64,000 nucleotides of DNA from Sesamum alatum (GCA_034509735.1 JACGWO010000010.1:9499193-9563192), one strand, 5' to 3'. Positions 1 through 12,164 are shown, numbered from the stretch's first letter. The notes: generated by a model not told the origin, from the sequence alone. Translations and numbers: made by a program.

Positions 1-1164
1 CCATACCATTAAATAAGTGCAGAAATTATATGCAAAATATACACACCAAACATTGGATAATGGTACAACCTATGCACAACGATTTTTATTGAAAAACCCT
101 TTTCCATAATTAACAAGGCAAAATTAATTCTAGAAAATAACCAATCTCAACGAAAATAAAAATGCCCCAAGTTAATTAGTTCAGAAAATTCCTAGAATAA
201 TACAAAAAATCAAATTTTTGAAAACGCACGAAAAATAAAAAATAAAAAAAATGGCCCAGCACTGCCTGACAGGCGCATGCGCGCGCCCATCATGCAGCCC
301 GCGCAGGACGCACGCAGTAGTGGTCCTCGCGCAACAACACGCGCACACAGGCGCAGTGCGCACGTCTATGCGCACGGGCGCTCGCCCGCGCGCACAGAGG
401 AGCGCGCTCGCTACCTTCTGCGCAGGCTGGCTGCTTTCGTTTTTCATGTTTTAATATTTTCCTTGGAACCATTTTTCTTAAACACAAAAATCATTAATTC
501 AAGAATATAACCACATATTCAAGAATCCCAAAATCAAATCCTTGTGCAATATTAACAAATGTAAAAACCTACACATGCTCATGCTATCTAATAACCATTA
601 TGTCCAACATCAAAAGAAATGCAGAAATTAATGCAAAATTTTACACTTGAATTTTGATCATTGGTGCAACCATTCCAAAAATTAATTCTTGTTAGGAAAC
701 CCCTTCCTCATTAACAAAGCAATATTTATTTTTAGGAAATTCCAAATCTCAACCAAAAATAAATATCCCAAGTTAATGGGTTCAGAAAATGCAGAAAATA
801 TCATAAAAAATATTCAGGAAAAACAGTATAGAAAAACGAGCCAAAAAGGGAAAAAATGAAAAACGGCATCGGCCGGCCCGGCCACGCACGCCCGCGCGCA
901 GGCCCCTGCCTACACGTGATGCTGCTGCCTGTATGCCGTTTTTTACCCTTTTTTGCTATTTTCATACAATTTTTGGAACCACAAGATAATTCCAATCCAA
1001 GAACATGTATATGCACATTCAAGAACTCCAAGAAAAATCTCATGCAAAATTAAACGCCAACCAAGACCTACGCTAAACATGCTTCAAACGTAACATTAAA
1101 ACACGTCAAACATTCTTAAACACAAATGTAACACATAGAATTCTAGGCCTATACACCGAAGCGG
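1..1164 (-). mobile_element. Copia-type element, untranslated leader
   Basis: This is the internal region directly downstream of the primer-binding site of a minus-strand Copia-type element whose body lies outside the window. It has no credible coding sequence. It consists of two diverged direct repeats, about 1-540 and 600-1060. Both start with a 'gcagaaatta.tgcaaaat' block followed by 'ggtgcaacc' or 'ggtacaacc', and both end with 'ttggaacca' and 'attcaagaa' blocks. Each unit carries a very GC-rich island (about 262-425 and 868-925) in otherwise AT-rich DNA. A related leader is seen at 48820-49506. Short open frames across the GC islands exist on both strands and are composition artefacts. 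Confidence 0.6.
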
Positions 1165-1176
1165 GCTCTGATACCA
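1165..1176 (-). other. Primer-binding site (initiator tRNA-Met type)
   Basis: The minus strand reads TGGTATCAGAGC, the standard plant Copia primer-binding site complementary to the 3' end of initiator tRNA-Met. It lies one base inside the LTR end at 1178. Confidence 0.88.
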
Positions 1177-1177
1177 C

Positions 1178-1660
1178 TGTAACGTGTGGATCGGCCCGGG
1201 GAAGGCACGGTGGGAGCGTGGGAAGTGGTAATATAAAATGTATAAGCATAAATAAACGGAATTAAAGCATACATCAAATCATGCATAACGGATCAAGGGG
1301 TGTGTCATTGATTCTCTCGGCCATTCGGTATATCACATGTTCAACAAAGTACACAACAAGGAGGCCATAGAATTAGGAGGAACAAGAAATGTAAAGAGAC
1401 AACGTTACCCTCATAGTTTTCTTCGTTCGGCTACATGTATTGTTCCCCGCTTTGCCACCAAGATCTCAATGTAGAGACCATCTAAATCGTCCACACGTTT
1501 CACCGGATCGTAACGAACTCTCGTGCTTGCAAGAAGTTGTTTAGTGGAGAAAAGACATCGATACAAAGCTATTGATTAACGCTATCGACGTTTCTAATGT
1601 TCTACCTTGAATGAATCAAGAAGAACAAAGGAAAAGCTTGGATAGAGTAAAGAGAAGGTG

Positions 1661-1698
<38 letters not shown>

Positions 1699-3220
1699 GT
1701 GAGATGGCAAAAGTGTGGAGATTAGTGTGTGAAGTGTGTGTATTTGAGTATTTATAAGGATTTATTATTCCTAATCCTACTCAACATCTTCCAAAGAGAC
1801 ACATCCTAATCAACTAGGGATTTGACCTAGTCAAACCTCATCCTAGGATGAATCCTAGCCCTCCATCTCAAAACCTCTAGATCAAATCTCGTCCATCCAT
1901 CCTTGATGGGCTTTATGGAATAGGCCTATTTAAATCTAATTTAAATAGTCTAAAGGTCCAATAGACTCTATATTAAATCCTATTTAATATTCCAAGCCCA
2001 CTAATTAATCCACCCTTTTAATCTAATTACAAGGGAAGTCCATGCTTATTAAATCCATAAATTTAATTTATGAACTCAAGCCCGATTAATCCAATTGATC
2101 CATGAAAATTTAAATCTCCAAGAAGTATAATTTATTCCTATTAAATTAAACATTCTCCCTAAATTAGTTCCAAATTAATTCCTATCACATCCTGTGAAGT
2201 GGGTGTCACTCTTTAGGTTTACCCTCAGCTAGACTTGGACCTACTTCTTGTTATCTCATAACCAAAGTAGTACATCACCATGGGTGGCAGATACACTTGG
2301 GCCAGAAAAATCCGTGCTCAAAATAGTTGTATAGCAACAGTCCATGGTACTAGAGACTAGGTGAATATATGGCGTGAACATTTAGGCTCCGAGTTACATG
2401 CAGGTACGGTACTACTGTCGCCTGTCTCCCGTCCTTAGTCTAGGGCATGGAATAGGATGTCAGTTCCCATCCTTGACTTAGGCATCTAGGTCTTGAGATA
2501 GGTTTAATTCTATGATTGACGTAGGAAATCCTTTCCCACTCAATCAAGTGCTATGGGCATAGACTTTGAGAGTTTAAACTATCTCAGAGCATATAGGAGA
2601 TCTCGTTGTCATAATCTTTGACAGGGGATAGATCCTATCTTGGAGTCCACCGTCCTCTCTACGTACTCCGACTGGATTGACAAAGCTTATGATGGCCATG
2701 TCTTATGACACGATCACCTCTTGCCAGATCTATGATACGGCCTTCATATGTGAGCGACTATCGTGATTCCTCAAGTCCAAGTACTAATCCATTACTATTG
2801 AAACCGAAAATTCGAGTCATACCGACCAAGCATGTGTGGCTTCCATATGACGATTCCTGCGAGTTACCTCAGTCAGCCGACACCCTTTTCAACTAACCCA
2901 CTAATATTGCATAGACGCCCAACATGTGTCACCGATGTAACATGGTACACATCTAATGAATGCAATCCTTAGTGCAAGTCTCTGTAGGACCCTCGATACC
3001 CAATCTCAAGGTCCTCGACTTGGAGTGTTTCAGACCTATCTATAGAAGTTGGTTCCATGACCGCCAACCCATGTGCATCCAACTTCTTGGATTCATATGT
3101 CCGATCTGTGGGTGTTTGTTGTGATATCGAAACCGTGTTCAATGCTAGCAATAAGCACAACAAACTCATCGTTGCCCATGATGAATCCTTACTACATTCA
3201 TCAACATAATATCTGTAACA
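1178..3220 (-). mobile_element. Copia-type LTR (5' LTR of a minus-strand element)
   Basis: The LTR is about 2.04 kb. On the minus strand it begins TGTTACAG and ends CACGTTACA, giving TG...CA ends with a short inverted repeat, and the primer-binding site follows directly. It shares many blocks with the LTR at 49520-51637, such as 'caccatgggtggc', 'ggcgtgaacatttaggct' and 'cttagtgcaag'. It contains a (GA)n microsatellite at 1664-1695. No gene is present; small frames at 2705-2896 and 2969-3238 are not protein-like. Confidence 0.78.
1664..1695. repeat. (GA)n microsatellite
   Basis: A pure GA dinucleotide run of about 32 bp inside the Copia LTR. Confidence 0.95.
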
Positions 3221-4283
3221 CTCCCTACAGTACGACACCTAGTTACCAGTAACTAATCTTCCATTTTCTTAATCTCAACTCATTCCATAACGTAATATAG
3301 ATTATGTTTTACCAATATAACAAATATATATATATATACGACATTAGATCATAAACATAGCCAAAACCTTATATTTACTTCCCACCACTGTACATAACTT
3401 AAGAAAAAGATAACCAACGTCCAACTGTCCAAAGTCTTACAACAAGCTCTACAATACTAGGAATATTTTAATTACATAGCCCAAAAACTTCCACCTCTGA
3501 TGTCGCGGCTGACCCACCTATTCAGTGTCACGACACGGCTCAAGATCCAATGGTATTAATCTGTCGACCTATCTCCTGAAACGTGTGTGTGGCAAGGAAT
3601 GAGCTGCCTACTCCATAAGTATAGCCTTTCGGTCTATATATATAAGTATATGAGCAACCAGTCAAGTATAAAGTAATTATACCAACACAACCAACATGCG
3701 ACATATATTACAGCAGATAAGAAATCACATAGCTACCATAAGATATTAATTCACGACATAATAAAGGCATTGTAGTTGTTTCCTTAGGGTCCCGCTTATC
3801 CAACCTGGAGTGCATCACTCAATGAGCTTAGCTGGCTATCACCATCATCATCATCTCAATCACAATACTCCTTCCACTCTCTTTTCTTTTCTGATGCACA
3901 CAGCACACAGCTCGTGTGTATCCCATCATCTCCATTGATCAATGACAGCACACAGCTCGTCATTGATCATATCATTGTAAGCCATTGAGTATGCTCCCCA
4001 GTTAGTTAAGCCATCGTTTCATTTTAATCATTCACTCGTCAATACCATTCCTATTTGATTCCATATCACAATCAATTATACAACCCGCAATCATTCAGCC
4101 AACATCCATGCAGCACAATCACACTTTAGCACATAATAGCAATTCCACATATATAACGATCATCTTAATCACAATCGACATCCATGATCAAGTATATAAA
4201 CAATCCATATTTATATCCAATATCTCAATATATATATCCAGCATTCAACATAAATACTCACATAAACAATTCATACTCATATC

Positions 4284-4314
<31 letters not shown>

Positions 4315-5260
4315 CCAAAAATAAATAGACTTCTCACATAAGCATATATATAATATATATATATATATATATCCAACAATTTATATTTATATTCACATAA
4401 ATATATATAAACCAATTAGCTATACTTACCTCAAATTTCAAAATGGTCTGTCAACACAAAAAGGTGCTCAACCCTCCACTCTATCGTCACGTCCTATAAT
4501 AAATTATAATTTATACGATCAATACCTCATAAATATCGTAAATTCTAATTAAGATATTATATAATATTCGCGTAGTTCTATTTATATAGAAATTCACCCC
4601 CCCCCCCCCCCCCCCCGTTCCATTTTATTTTATATAACTTAACTTTCTACACTCTTAGGTATACTTTTAATTTATCAACTAACTCATACAATTCCATTTT
4701 ATAAAACCCTCATACCATTACAACTATATTAATAATATTTCTAACTTAAATTATTATAAAAATCTTATATTTTCTTAAATAACTTTTCAATAATATTTCT
4801 ATTAATTCCTATCAATTCCTCGCTATTATATAATATGATTAAAACCTATATATATAATTAAGTATTTAGTCAATACACTCGGTAAAATTGAACACATTAA
4901 CTACAATAGTAATTAAATCTAGCAAATCTAGTAATTTAGTTACCCAATTATAGCAATTTTATATCAAATGTGATATTTAATATAACACTGGTTTAACTAG
5001 TCAAACTCATAAAATTTTCCGATTAAATAGTAAATCGGTCAATATAAACTATATTTAGTAAATGAACTAATTACATAGTATAATTATATAAATTAATAAA
5101 AATTTAAAATGTAAAAATAATTTCATACCTTTCGTCTTCCCCGAGAGAGAGAAAAATGAGGGAGAAATGTGTATGTGTGAGATTTAAATGTGTGAGTGTT
5201 GCTTTGTGTTGAAGATACATATATATATATATATATATTTATTAAACAAACTTGAAATGG
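3221..5260. other. Gene-free AT-rich spacer, possible old LTR
   Basis: No coding region is visible. The left edge, read on the minus strand, ends with a GGGAGTGTTACA-like sequence that could be the end of an old Gypsy-type LTR, but no partner or primer-binding site was found. The stretch holds several (TA)n runs (3324-3340, 4290-4313, 4342-4372, 5217-5237), a 20-base poly-C run at 4597-4616, and a local inverted repeat around 3935-3972 ('ttgatcaatga' and 'tcattgatca'). Confidence 0.5.
4597..4616. repeat. Poly-C homopolymer (C20)
   Basis: Twenty consecutive C bases in an AT-rich setting. The true length is uncertain because such tracts are prone to sequencing error. Confidence 0.85.
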
Positions 5261-5264
5261 TGGG

Positions 5265-7663
5265 GTAAGTTTCTTTTTTTTTTGGTTTACCTAAATTAAC
5301 CATATAATAATATTATTTTTAAAGATAATTATAAAAACAATTTACTTTTAATCCATACTACTTATTTTTTACATTTATTATTTACTCTCTTTAACTACTT
5401 TTCACATTATTCATATTTACTCATATTAATTACTTTTCACATTGTACTTATTGACTCATATTAATATTTTTTATATTATATTCATAATATAAGAACCTAC
5501 TAGATAAAAATACTCTTACGAAATTATAAAAGGAACTACAAAATATAATTATGATTCTACATTGTATAATTTATTGAGTACAACAATAATTAAGTTGAAT
5601 ATAATTTTTTTCTAAATTAATAACTTAGGTGTTATTCCCATTATAAACAATTCATATATAAAAAACCAGGTTTGTAGTTTCAAAGTTTTGAATAATTTAT
5701 TTATATTTCATGTATAATTGATTTATAGTACTTAATTTTTCAAATTAAAATTTTAAGTATTGTAAAAGAATTGGAGATACAGAATTATTAATTAAAAGAA
5801 TACAATGACTGTTAATAAAATTAAAGAATTGTCAAAATGAAAAAAAAACTATAAAACATCACTTAAAAAAGTAGTTTACAAAAATCTTCAAAAGGTAAAT
5901 ACTCAATATTGGTGTATACACTTAATGCTCCAAAAAATTGGGATCGGAAAAGAATAAATCACAAGCAAAAAAAATTAATTAAAGATATAAATTCAATTTT
6001 ACTTGCATTATTCAGAAACAAAAAATATTACAAATTATTTAATTATGGAGGAATAAATATTTTTTCTATGATTCATTAGTTTTATTATTTCAACAATTCA
6101 TTTAAAATTCTGATATACAAAGTTATTTATGTTATATATATTGTTGAAATAAAAATAGATCGAGAAGAATGAAAATACTAAAACATCAAACTCTATCTAA
6201 AGACATATCCATTTATATTATATTTCAAAACTTTTGAATGATCAATTTGGTAAAAAATGCATTTATATATCTTACAAAAATTCTTGTTAAGATATGATGT
6301 ACGTAGTTAACTTTGTATAATTTATTGTTCTATTGAAAAATTATTTATATACTCGAACTCAATTCAAAACAAGTTTGGTTGAGCAATGAATTACTAGGTG
6401 CAAGTTAAATAAAATTATATATTTTTAATATTTTAAATAAAGATTTATTAAAAAAAGTATTCATAATTTTCTACATGATATGTACTTGGATATGCAAAAT
6501 ATATGGTGAATTTTTTCAATCAATTTCATGATTTAGACTTTACAATAATTTAAAGTTAATTAGACTAATTCTTATCGCATCATTACTATTATGTTGATTT
6601 GTAAGTCAAAATCGAAAAACTTCTTTTATGTATATAATCCTTACTAGTATTATCTTTTGATGGTAAATTATGTCAATTATCAACGTATTTTTTCTAAATC
6701 AAAGCGAGTTTAATAAAAGGTAAAATATGCATACACAACTTTCCATAAAAATTGATCTCGTGACCTTACTATCATGAATAATTAATATAAGGGTAAATTA
6801 TATTGACACCCCATAAGATTAGACCCAATTACACATACACTCACTGTCTTTTGCAAAATTATAGCTACACCCCCCTAAGGGTTGTTAGTGTAATTTTTTT
6901 CAAGGGGTATTAGTGTAAGATTTGTCTTTAAATAGGGGGTGTAGTTGTAATACAATTACAACCTCCGGGGGTATAGCTGTACTTTCGCAAAAGCCAGGGG
7001 TGTTTGTGTAATTGGGCCTAAACTCAGGGGGTACCACTGTAATTTATCCTTAATATTATTATACCTGAGTTAATTGAACATGAATGTCAGCTCCTTCTCT
7101 TACACTATGTACATTGCTCAATTTGAATAAATATCTTAAACTGATAGGATACTTAATTTATTGTTTTTTTTTTCTAGACAAAATCAAAAGAAATGTACAT
7201 ATTATATAAAAAGCTTTTGAAATGACCTTTTTTAAAGGGTTTTAAGAAGGAATAGAGCTTAATATTAAAAGCACAAAAAAATTTAGAATATTATATAAAT
7301 ACGGAAGTTTGTGAATGCAAGATCTTAGATAAATATAAGAGTTAAGAGAAGTTTTAAAAAAATCTATATATAAGTGAAGAAGCTTTTATAGTATTTAAAG
7401 ATATTTTCAAAAGAGATTTTGAAAGCTTCTCACCACACCACTAAAATTAATCTTGACCGTCCATTTGAATAGCCAAATGTATAAATATTGGATGGAAATT
7501 CATTTTTAATAATCAAGTTTGGATTCAATATTTTCATCCAAATTTTCCTATTAAAATCTTTTACATATTTACACATTATCTAAGAGAAGAGAAAGAAAAA
7601 AACAAATTAATATTGAAAAACATAAAACAATGCATCACGCGCAACGCGCGTTTATTTTACTAG
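5265..7663 (+). mobile_element. Helitron-like element, copy A (5' end missing)
   Basis: A non-autonomous Helitron-like element with no coding capacity. The 3' end has the two hallmarks of the class: a short hairpin (CGCGC-AAC-GCGCG at 7638-7650) and a terminal CTAG at 7660-7663 followed by a target T. The whole stretch is closely similar to copy B at about 28390-30766. Copy B has the expected TC start and copy A does not, so copy A looks 5'-truncated or rearranged near 5265. It carries a foldback element at 6789-7051 that is also present in copy B, so that insertion predates the duplication. Confidence 0.68.
6789..7051. mobile_element. Foldback MITE inside Helitron copy A
   Basis: A 263-bp element whose ends are inverted repeats (AAGGGTAAATTA at the left, TAATTTATCCTT at the right). 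The arms are built from complementary blocks of the 'acccaattacac' and 'gtgtaattgggcc' kind. It has no coding capacity. An orthologous copy sits at 29901-30162. Confidence 0.78.
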
Positions 7664-7664
7664 T

Positions 7665-7962
7665 AGTAATATAAGTACCCCGTCAGAGGCAGATTGAGAT
7701 CGAGATTCAGCCCTCTCGGCAATGGGCCTATAAAAATTGTTCTCATCCACCACCCAATGATGTGTCCGACTCGTTCTGCAATGCCTGGCCGCTAGGGAAC
7801 CCGACGCCTATCTGATTGGCCATGTATGCCGCCAAATCACATATGATTCCCAAAAAGAAAGAAAGAAAAGAAAGGAAAAGAAAATTAACTTATGGTGTGT
7901 TACAATATAATCAAAAAATTAGTGTTCATAAACCATCGCGAGAAAGGTCTTTTTCTTTTATA

Positions 7963-7998
<36 letters not shown>

Positions 7999-8590
7999 TT
8001 GCTTATGGTAACCTTATATATCTTCGTTGTAACTCGTTTCTTGTAATTTGGAGAATTTTGCTCTTCAAGTTGTAGAATAGATCCATTAAATTCGTCTGGT
8101 ATTTTTTCGTCTCCTGATGGTTCTTCCACTTTGAATCTTAAGTGTTTCTCTCAGACTTCTATAGACGGCGCCAACTAATTCGGGTGGCAGGTAGCGATCC
8201 TTGGTGAGGTCAGTGCTCGCGATCTTGATCTATCGCCCAGAACGTAGTGGCACCTGAGAAGAGAAAGCACGTCAGGTTAACTGGGATAGTCCCCGATGAA
8301 GACTCTCCGATGTTTAGGTCAGCTCAAGTTCGAGATGGTAAAAATGCGATCTAAGTGAAGTAGTAGACCGAATGCAATCTATAAGTCATACCATTAATGC
8401 GATGAAACAAGAGTATTTATAGAGTCAAATGTATGTACTTGTCTGGTTCACATGGCTTCATCTCAAAGCATAAGATGTCAGAAGACAAATGATCTAAATT
8501 TCAGGTCTTCTGGGGCGGGTCTTGATCCGGATCGCGGATCCTCAACTGTCTTGTGCGCGATCCTAAGACCCATGTTCACATTTAATCCCT
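7665..8590 (-). mobile_element. 5' end fragment of a second Tat-type Gypsy element (LTR, PBS, leader, gag start)
   Basis: On the minus strand this reads LTR (about 8590 to 8176), primer-binding site TGGCGCCGTCT (8174 to 8164), leader, and the first codons of gag; the better preserved start is in copy B near 31226. The LTR differs from that of the element at 8639-18652 but shares its layout: a TTTATAGAG-type TATA region, a 'ctccgatg' block and a 'cctgagaag' block. The first bases of the LTR are TA rather than TG. 7680-7860 is a moderately GC-rich stretch of unknown origin. The same composite recurs at 30768-31588. Confidence 0.6.
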
Positions 8591-8633
8591 TTTAAAGATA
8601 TATATATATATATATACACACACGAATTTAATG

Positions 8634-8638
8634 GGTAT
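8634..8638. repeat. Target-site duplication, left side of the Gypsy element
   Basis: GGTAT precedes the LTR and AGTAT follows the right LTR at 18653-18657, so the 5-bp target duplication has one mismatch. The surrounding 'atttaatgggtat' also occurs at 18722-18734 as part of a tandem repeat, which supports this insertion point. Confidence 0.6.
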
Positions 8639-9133
8639 TGATCCGGGTCGCTACTCGATCATCTGGGTCCTACTTGGATTTGGGTACCCTCGAGTTCGAT
8701 CTGGTTAGCTTCCGGACAATACCTGAGAAGAAACAAGCAAGTGAGACTAGCAGGGAGGGCCCCCGGCGTAGACACTCCGATGCTTAAGTCAGATTCTGGT
8801 CGAGATGGATGGTCGATAATATGGAGAATAGCGCTGGTCGAATACAATTGGAATAACTTACCTCAAATGTGATGGGTCAGGCTTATTTATAGCACCAAGT
8901 GTCTGTACCTACGTGGTCCACGTGGCCTCATCTCGTTAGTCTGACAAGTTTTAGCATCAAAGATCCATATTTGGACACATGGTCCTTGGTAATACCCGGG
9001 TCGCTGATCCGGGCGGGTCGTGTGACTCGGCCCGTATCGCTGGTACGCGGGTCTGGCACTTCTTTGTAGCCTAGGACCCACTTTTCAGGGTGTTTTTGGT
9101 CTTTTGACCAATTTATTGGTTATAGCCACATCA
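8639..9133 (-). mobile_element. 3' LTR of the Tat Gypsy element
   Basis: 495 bp with TG...CA ends, matching the 498-bp LTR at 18155-18652. A TATA-like TATAAATAAG lies on the minus strand at 8891-8882. About 27 bases downstream is GAGGTAAGT (8864-8856), which resembles a splice donor, and a good acceptor (TTTCTTCTCAG) ends at 8723. The long open frame inside the LTR at 8659-8847 is repeated in the other LTR and is not considered coding. Confidence 0.93.
8882..8891 (-). promoter_or_regulatory. LTR TATA box (3' LTR copy)
   Basis: TATAAATAAG on the minus strand in the middle of the LTR. The identical site in the promoter-active 5' LTR is at 18398-18407. Confidence 0.65.
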
Positions 9134-9180
9134 TTAGTCCCCCACTTCTTCTAGTGTAAGTTTAAGTATGCTAGAAGAAG
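9134..9180 (-). other. Polypurine tract and adjacent 10-bp inverted repeat
   Basis: Read on the minus strand, the purine-rich GAAGAAGTGGGGGA next to the 3' LTR is the expected polypurine tract for plus-strand priming. It lies within a perfect inverted repeat, CTTCTTCTAG (9145-9154) and CTAGAAGAAG (9171-9180), separated by 16 bases. The tract could therefore sit in a hairpin arm. Confidence 0.65.
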
Positions 9181-9286
9181 TCGAACAATCGCGTCGCTAG
9201 GTATTCCCCTGTTCAGAACCGTCGGATCATTCCACGTGTCGCCATCGCGTCCTTTTTGAAGAGGCGCGCTTTCCGATGTTGACCGC

Positions 9287-9296
9287 CTATATATAG
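9287..9296 (+). promoter_or_regulatory. TATA box of the antisense gene
   Basis: CTATATATAG on the plus strand, about 60-130 bases upstream of the two candidate start codons (9358 and 9421). It would drive transcription opposite to the retrotransposon genes. Confidence 0.55.
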
Positions 9297-9420
9297 GGGG
9301 TCCATTTGACCTATTGCGTGAACTTCTCTCGCCTGGTGTTTTTCGACCTCGCATACATTGACGCTTCCCTGGTCGCCGATCCTTAAGGTACTCTACGACC
9401 GCCCTTTTTTACTTATTAAC

Positions 9421-11921
9421 ATGTCTTCCCGTACTACTTCATCTGAGTCGAGGTCGAGGTCGGGTTCGAGGGATAGCTCTGGCTCTGAATCCGATTCTCG
9501 GTCTGGTTCGGGTTCAAGGTCTTCCTCTTCGGGCTCGACTGCGACCTCTCCTCATTCAAAGGAGGTGGTCAATGAAGCTACTTCCCCCTCGCATACTCCT
9601 AACCCGGTCGCCCATATCGAGGCTGGTCCGTCGCATATTTCTTCTTCTCCTTCTCGAGCCGCGACCTCGAACATTCCTTTAAATAACCGAAACCCTAACG
9701 TAAATACTTCTCCAAACAATAATGTGGTCCCATCCCTCGACCGTGTAGATTCTGATGAGGTGCCTACACTTGCGGGTTATATGGCTATGATGGCCGCTAA
9801 TCCTTGGGCTGGCATAATAAGTTCAGTAAAACAACTCATTCACAAAATTAAGGAAAAATATTTTATACCCCATGATTATGAGGTCTTAGTCCCTCGGTCC
9901 TTTGATCGCATGCATCTTCCTCCTCAGGGTTTCTGCCCTTTCTCACTTGTTCATTTGGATGCCGGTCTTCGTTTCCCTTTAGCACCACCCATAGCCAACA
10001 TTCTCACCCATTTAGATATATGCCCTATGCAATTATCTCCTAACACCATAAGTATCATAATCATTTTTGTCATCATGATGCGTTATCATAATTTCGAGCC
10101 CAGTTTCGACAATTTGTGGTCGCTCTATTCTTTCTCCGTTTCTGCTCGATCCAGCGAGCGGGGCTTTTATTACCTCTCCGCTCGACCTGAATGTAAATAC
10201 TTAGATAAACTCCGATCGAACGTAGGGCCCTGGAAGGAGCGTTTTATTTTCATTCGACCACCTCCAGGTCAAACTTGGCCTTTTCGATGTGACTGGCGCC
10301 TTACTAAACCCGAACCCGAGCCTCAAGACGGGGGGTTGGAGGGTGACCAGATAAATGCTATCACCGACGAGACTTATGACTCCAAAAAACTTCTATCAGA
10401 GGAGGTCTTGAAGGTAGCTGGCCTCTCTCCAGCACCCCTGCGAGTGCAAGGCTCCTTAGGTGATTTTAAGAATTTTTCACTAACTTTTATCATTTCTTTT
10501 GTCGCACTTCCTTTTTATATTCATGATCCATACAACTTTTCTTTTCAAAGGAAGCAGTGATGAATGCTCGTCTTGCCGAAATTGCTCGCAACCTGCGAAG
10601 AAGGGGATCCCCGGCGGTCGCGGTCGCTCTTCAGGCGGTCGTCGATGTTGCCTCCCCTGAAGTGCATCTTCCAAGAGAACAATCCGAACGTTTACCTGAC
10701 ACGGCAGAGGCCGAGGTCGAGGTCGGCGCACGCGTGGAACCGTCAGCGATTGTCCCACGGGTGCCCGTCGTGCCATCGAGATCGCTTCGAGTGGTTCCCA
10801 AGAAGCGAGTGGGGATAGAGCCAGCGTCGAGGGCGAACCCAGTAAATCGAAGAAGCGGAAACGCAAGGATAGACGCAAGGGCAAAGAGAAGAGTTCCAGC
10901 AAATCAAGCAAGCGCTCGAGCAAACGAGCTGAGAGGCGCGCGGCCAAGGATGCGGCCGAAGAAGAAGAAAACACCAGGCAATTTCAGGAACAGGTCGCTT
11001 GGTGGAAACAAGCTCGAGAGGACTTTAAGACTTCGAGCAGTCGGGTCGCTGAGATGGACGGAGAAAAAATGAACCCAGATTAGGCCATCTCAGCTCGTAG
11101 CTCTGTGCTGCGTACTCTCGTTGGCCAGGATTCCTTCGAGCTATACAAGGCATGCTGCCTCGATCACGACCAGATTTTGTTGGCCCAAACTGCCCACACG
11201 CGGGTCGAGGAGCATCTCGCTCATGTGCTGATGCAGGCAATTTTCAGCTTTTCATGTTCGCTTATACTTTCCCGAATACTTTCTTATTTCTTCGATCATT
11301 GCAGGCTTCAGCCTTTGGCCATAACCTGGCCCTCAAGTGTTCGATGTTCCGGAATGACAAAGCAGATGCGGAGAAGAAGATCCGCGAACTCGAACAAAGC
11401 CTTGAGAGTGCCAAGGCTGCTGAAAAGGAGGCTCTGGAAGCCAAGACTGTTGCGGATGCCCAGGTCGTTGCGCTGGGGAGCCAGCTTTCTGCGACCATCG
11501 AGGAGGGCAGGCAACAGGTGGTTGCTGCCTTAGAGCAGGGGCGAACGGATGGTTTTTCAGCCGGTCGCCTCGCCGGGAAGACCGAGGGTTTCATCGAGGG
11601 TCGAGAGACCTTTCTTTCAATCAGACGAGTACAAAACAGTCCCTTGCCAATGTTCGTCTTCAAGGTGCACGGGATTTTCTCAAGTCTCCTGTCTTCAAGA
11701 CTGCGGTCGATGTTCATTCTGCCCAATTCCTTAATGATGGGTTTGACAAATGCATCGCGCAGGTCGTGCACCTTAAGGGCTTTGCCGAGGGATTCGACCA
11801 GTCCCGTCTCGACTCCTCTTTGGATGGTCAGCTTCAGCCCTATCCTCCGGAGACTGCTTCCGATCCCAGCAAAGAGGATGAGTTCGCCAGCTTGATCGAG
11901 GAAATAGGCTATGTTCCCTAG
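9421..11921 (+). pseudogene. Antisense gene (aORF) of the Tat element, Transposase_28-like domain, degenerate
   Basis: A spliced gene of unknown function on the strand opposite gag-pol. Exon 1 (9421-10459) begins MSSRTTSSESRSRSG, then has a long Ser/Arg-rich acidic tract (about residues 5-110). A folded domain follows with 'LDAGLRFPLAP', 'HLDICPMQLSPN' and 'FEPSFDNLWSLY', resembling the Pfam family called putative gypsy-type transposon (Transposase_28). An intron with GT...AG ends is likely at 10460-10550. Exon 2 (from 10551) changes frame, has TGA stops and a TAG after 'GEKMNPD', and holds a Lys-rich basic stretch and a coiled coil. A second intron (about 11233-11304, GC-AG type) leads to a coiled-coil exon ending 'EEIGYVP' at 11921, with one frameshift near 11620. 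The start at 9421 is preferred because the protein-like Ser/Arg tract begins there; 9358 is in frame upstream. Extra antisense ORFs here are known for Tat elements; their role is not established. Confidence 0.72.
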
Positions 11922-12164
11922 TTTTTGGTCGTGCTCGTTCTCTTTTTTTGTTGTAACTGCTGGATGTAAATGCTTACGGTGTCGCCTGGTCGCTGTCATT
12001 ATATACTTCCTTTTGTCGGGTGTCCTGACGATCACCAACACTCTGTAATTGACCCTATATTCAATGAAACATCTATGGTTTTGCCTTACACTTGTTGCAT
12101 TCATGCGAGCACATTAATCTTGATGGTATGTTCAAGTTAGCCCTGTTCTTTGTCTAGCTTCCTT

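Noticed and set aside
181..510. Several overlapping open frames on both strands over the GC-rich island
   Set aside because: Open in many frames because of base composition; no domain, and located in a retroelement leader.
8659..8847. 62-codon open frame in the Gypsy LTR, repeated at 18175-18363
   Set aside because: Identical because it is in both LTRs; no domain, and the LTR is a control region.
10480..10974. 164-codon minus-strand open frame
   Set aside because: Shadow of the basic, Arg/Lys-rich exon of the antisense gene on the plus strand.
11262..12104. 280-codon minus-strand open frame
   Set aside because: Opposite strand of the coiled-coil exon of the antisense gene; its composition mirrors the plus-strand protein.
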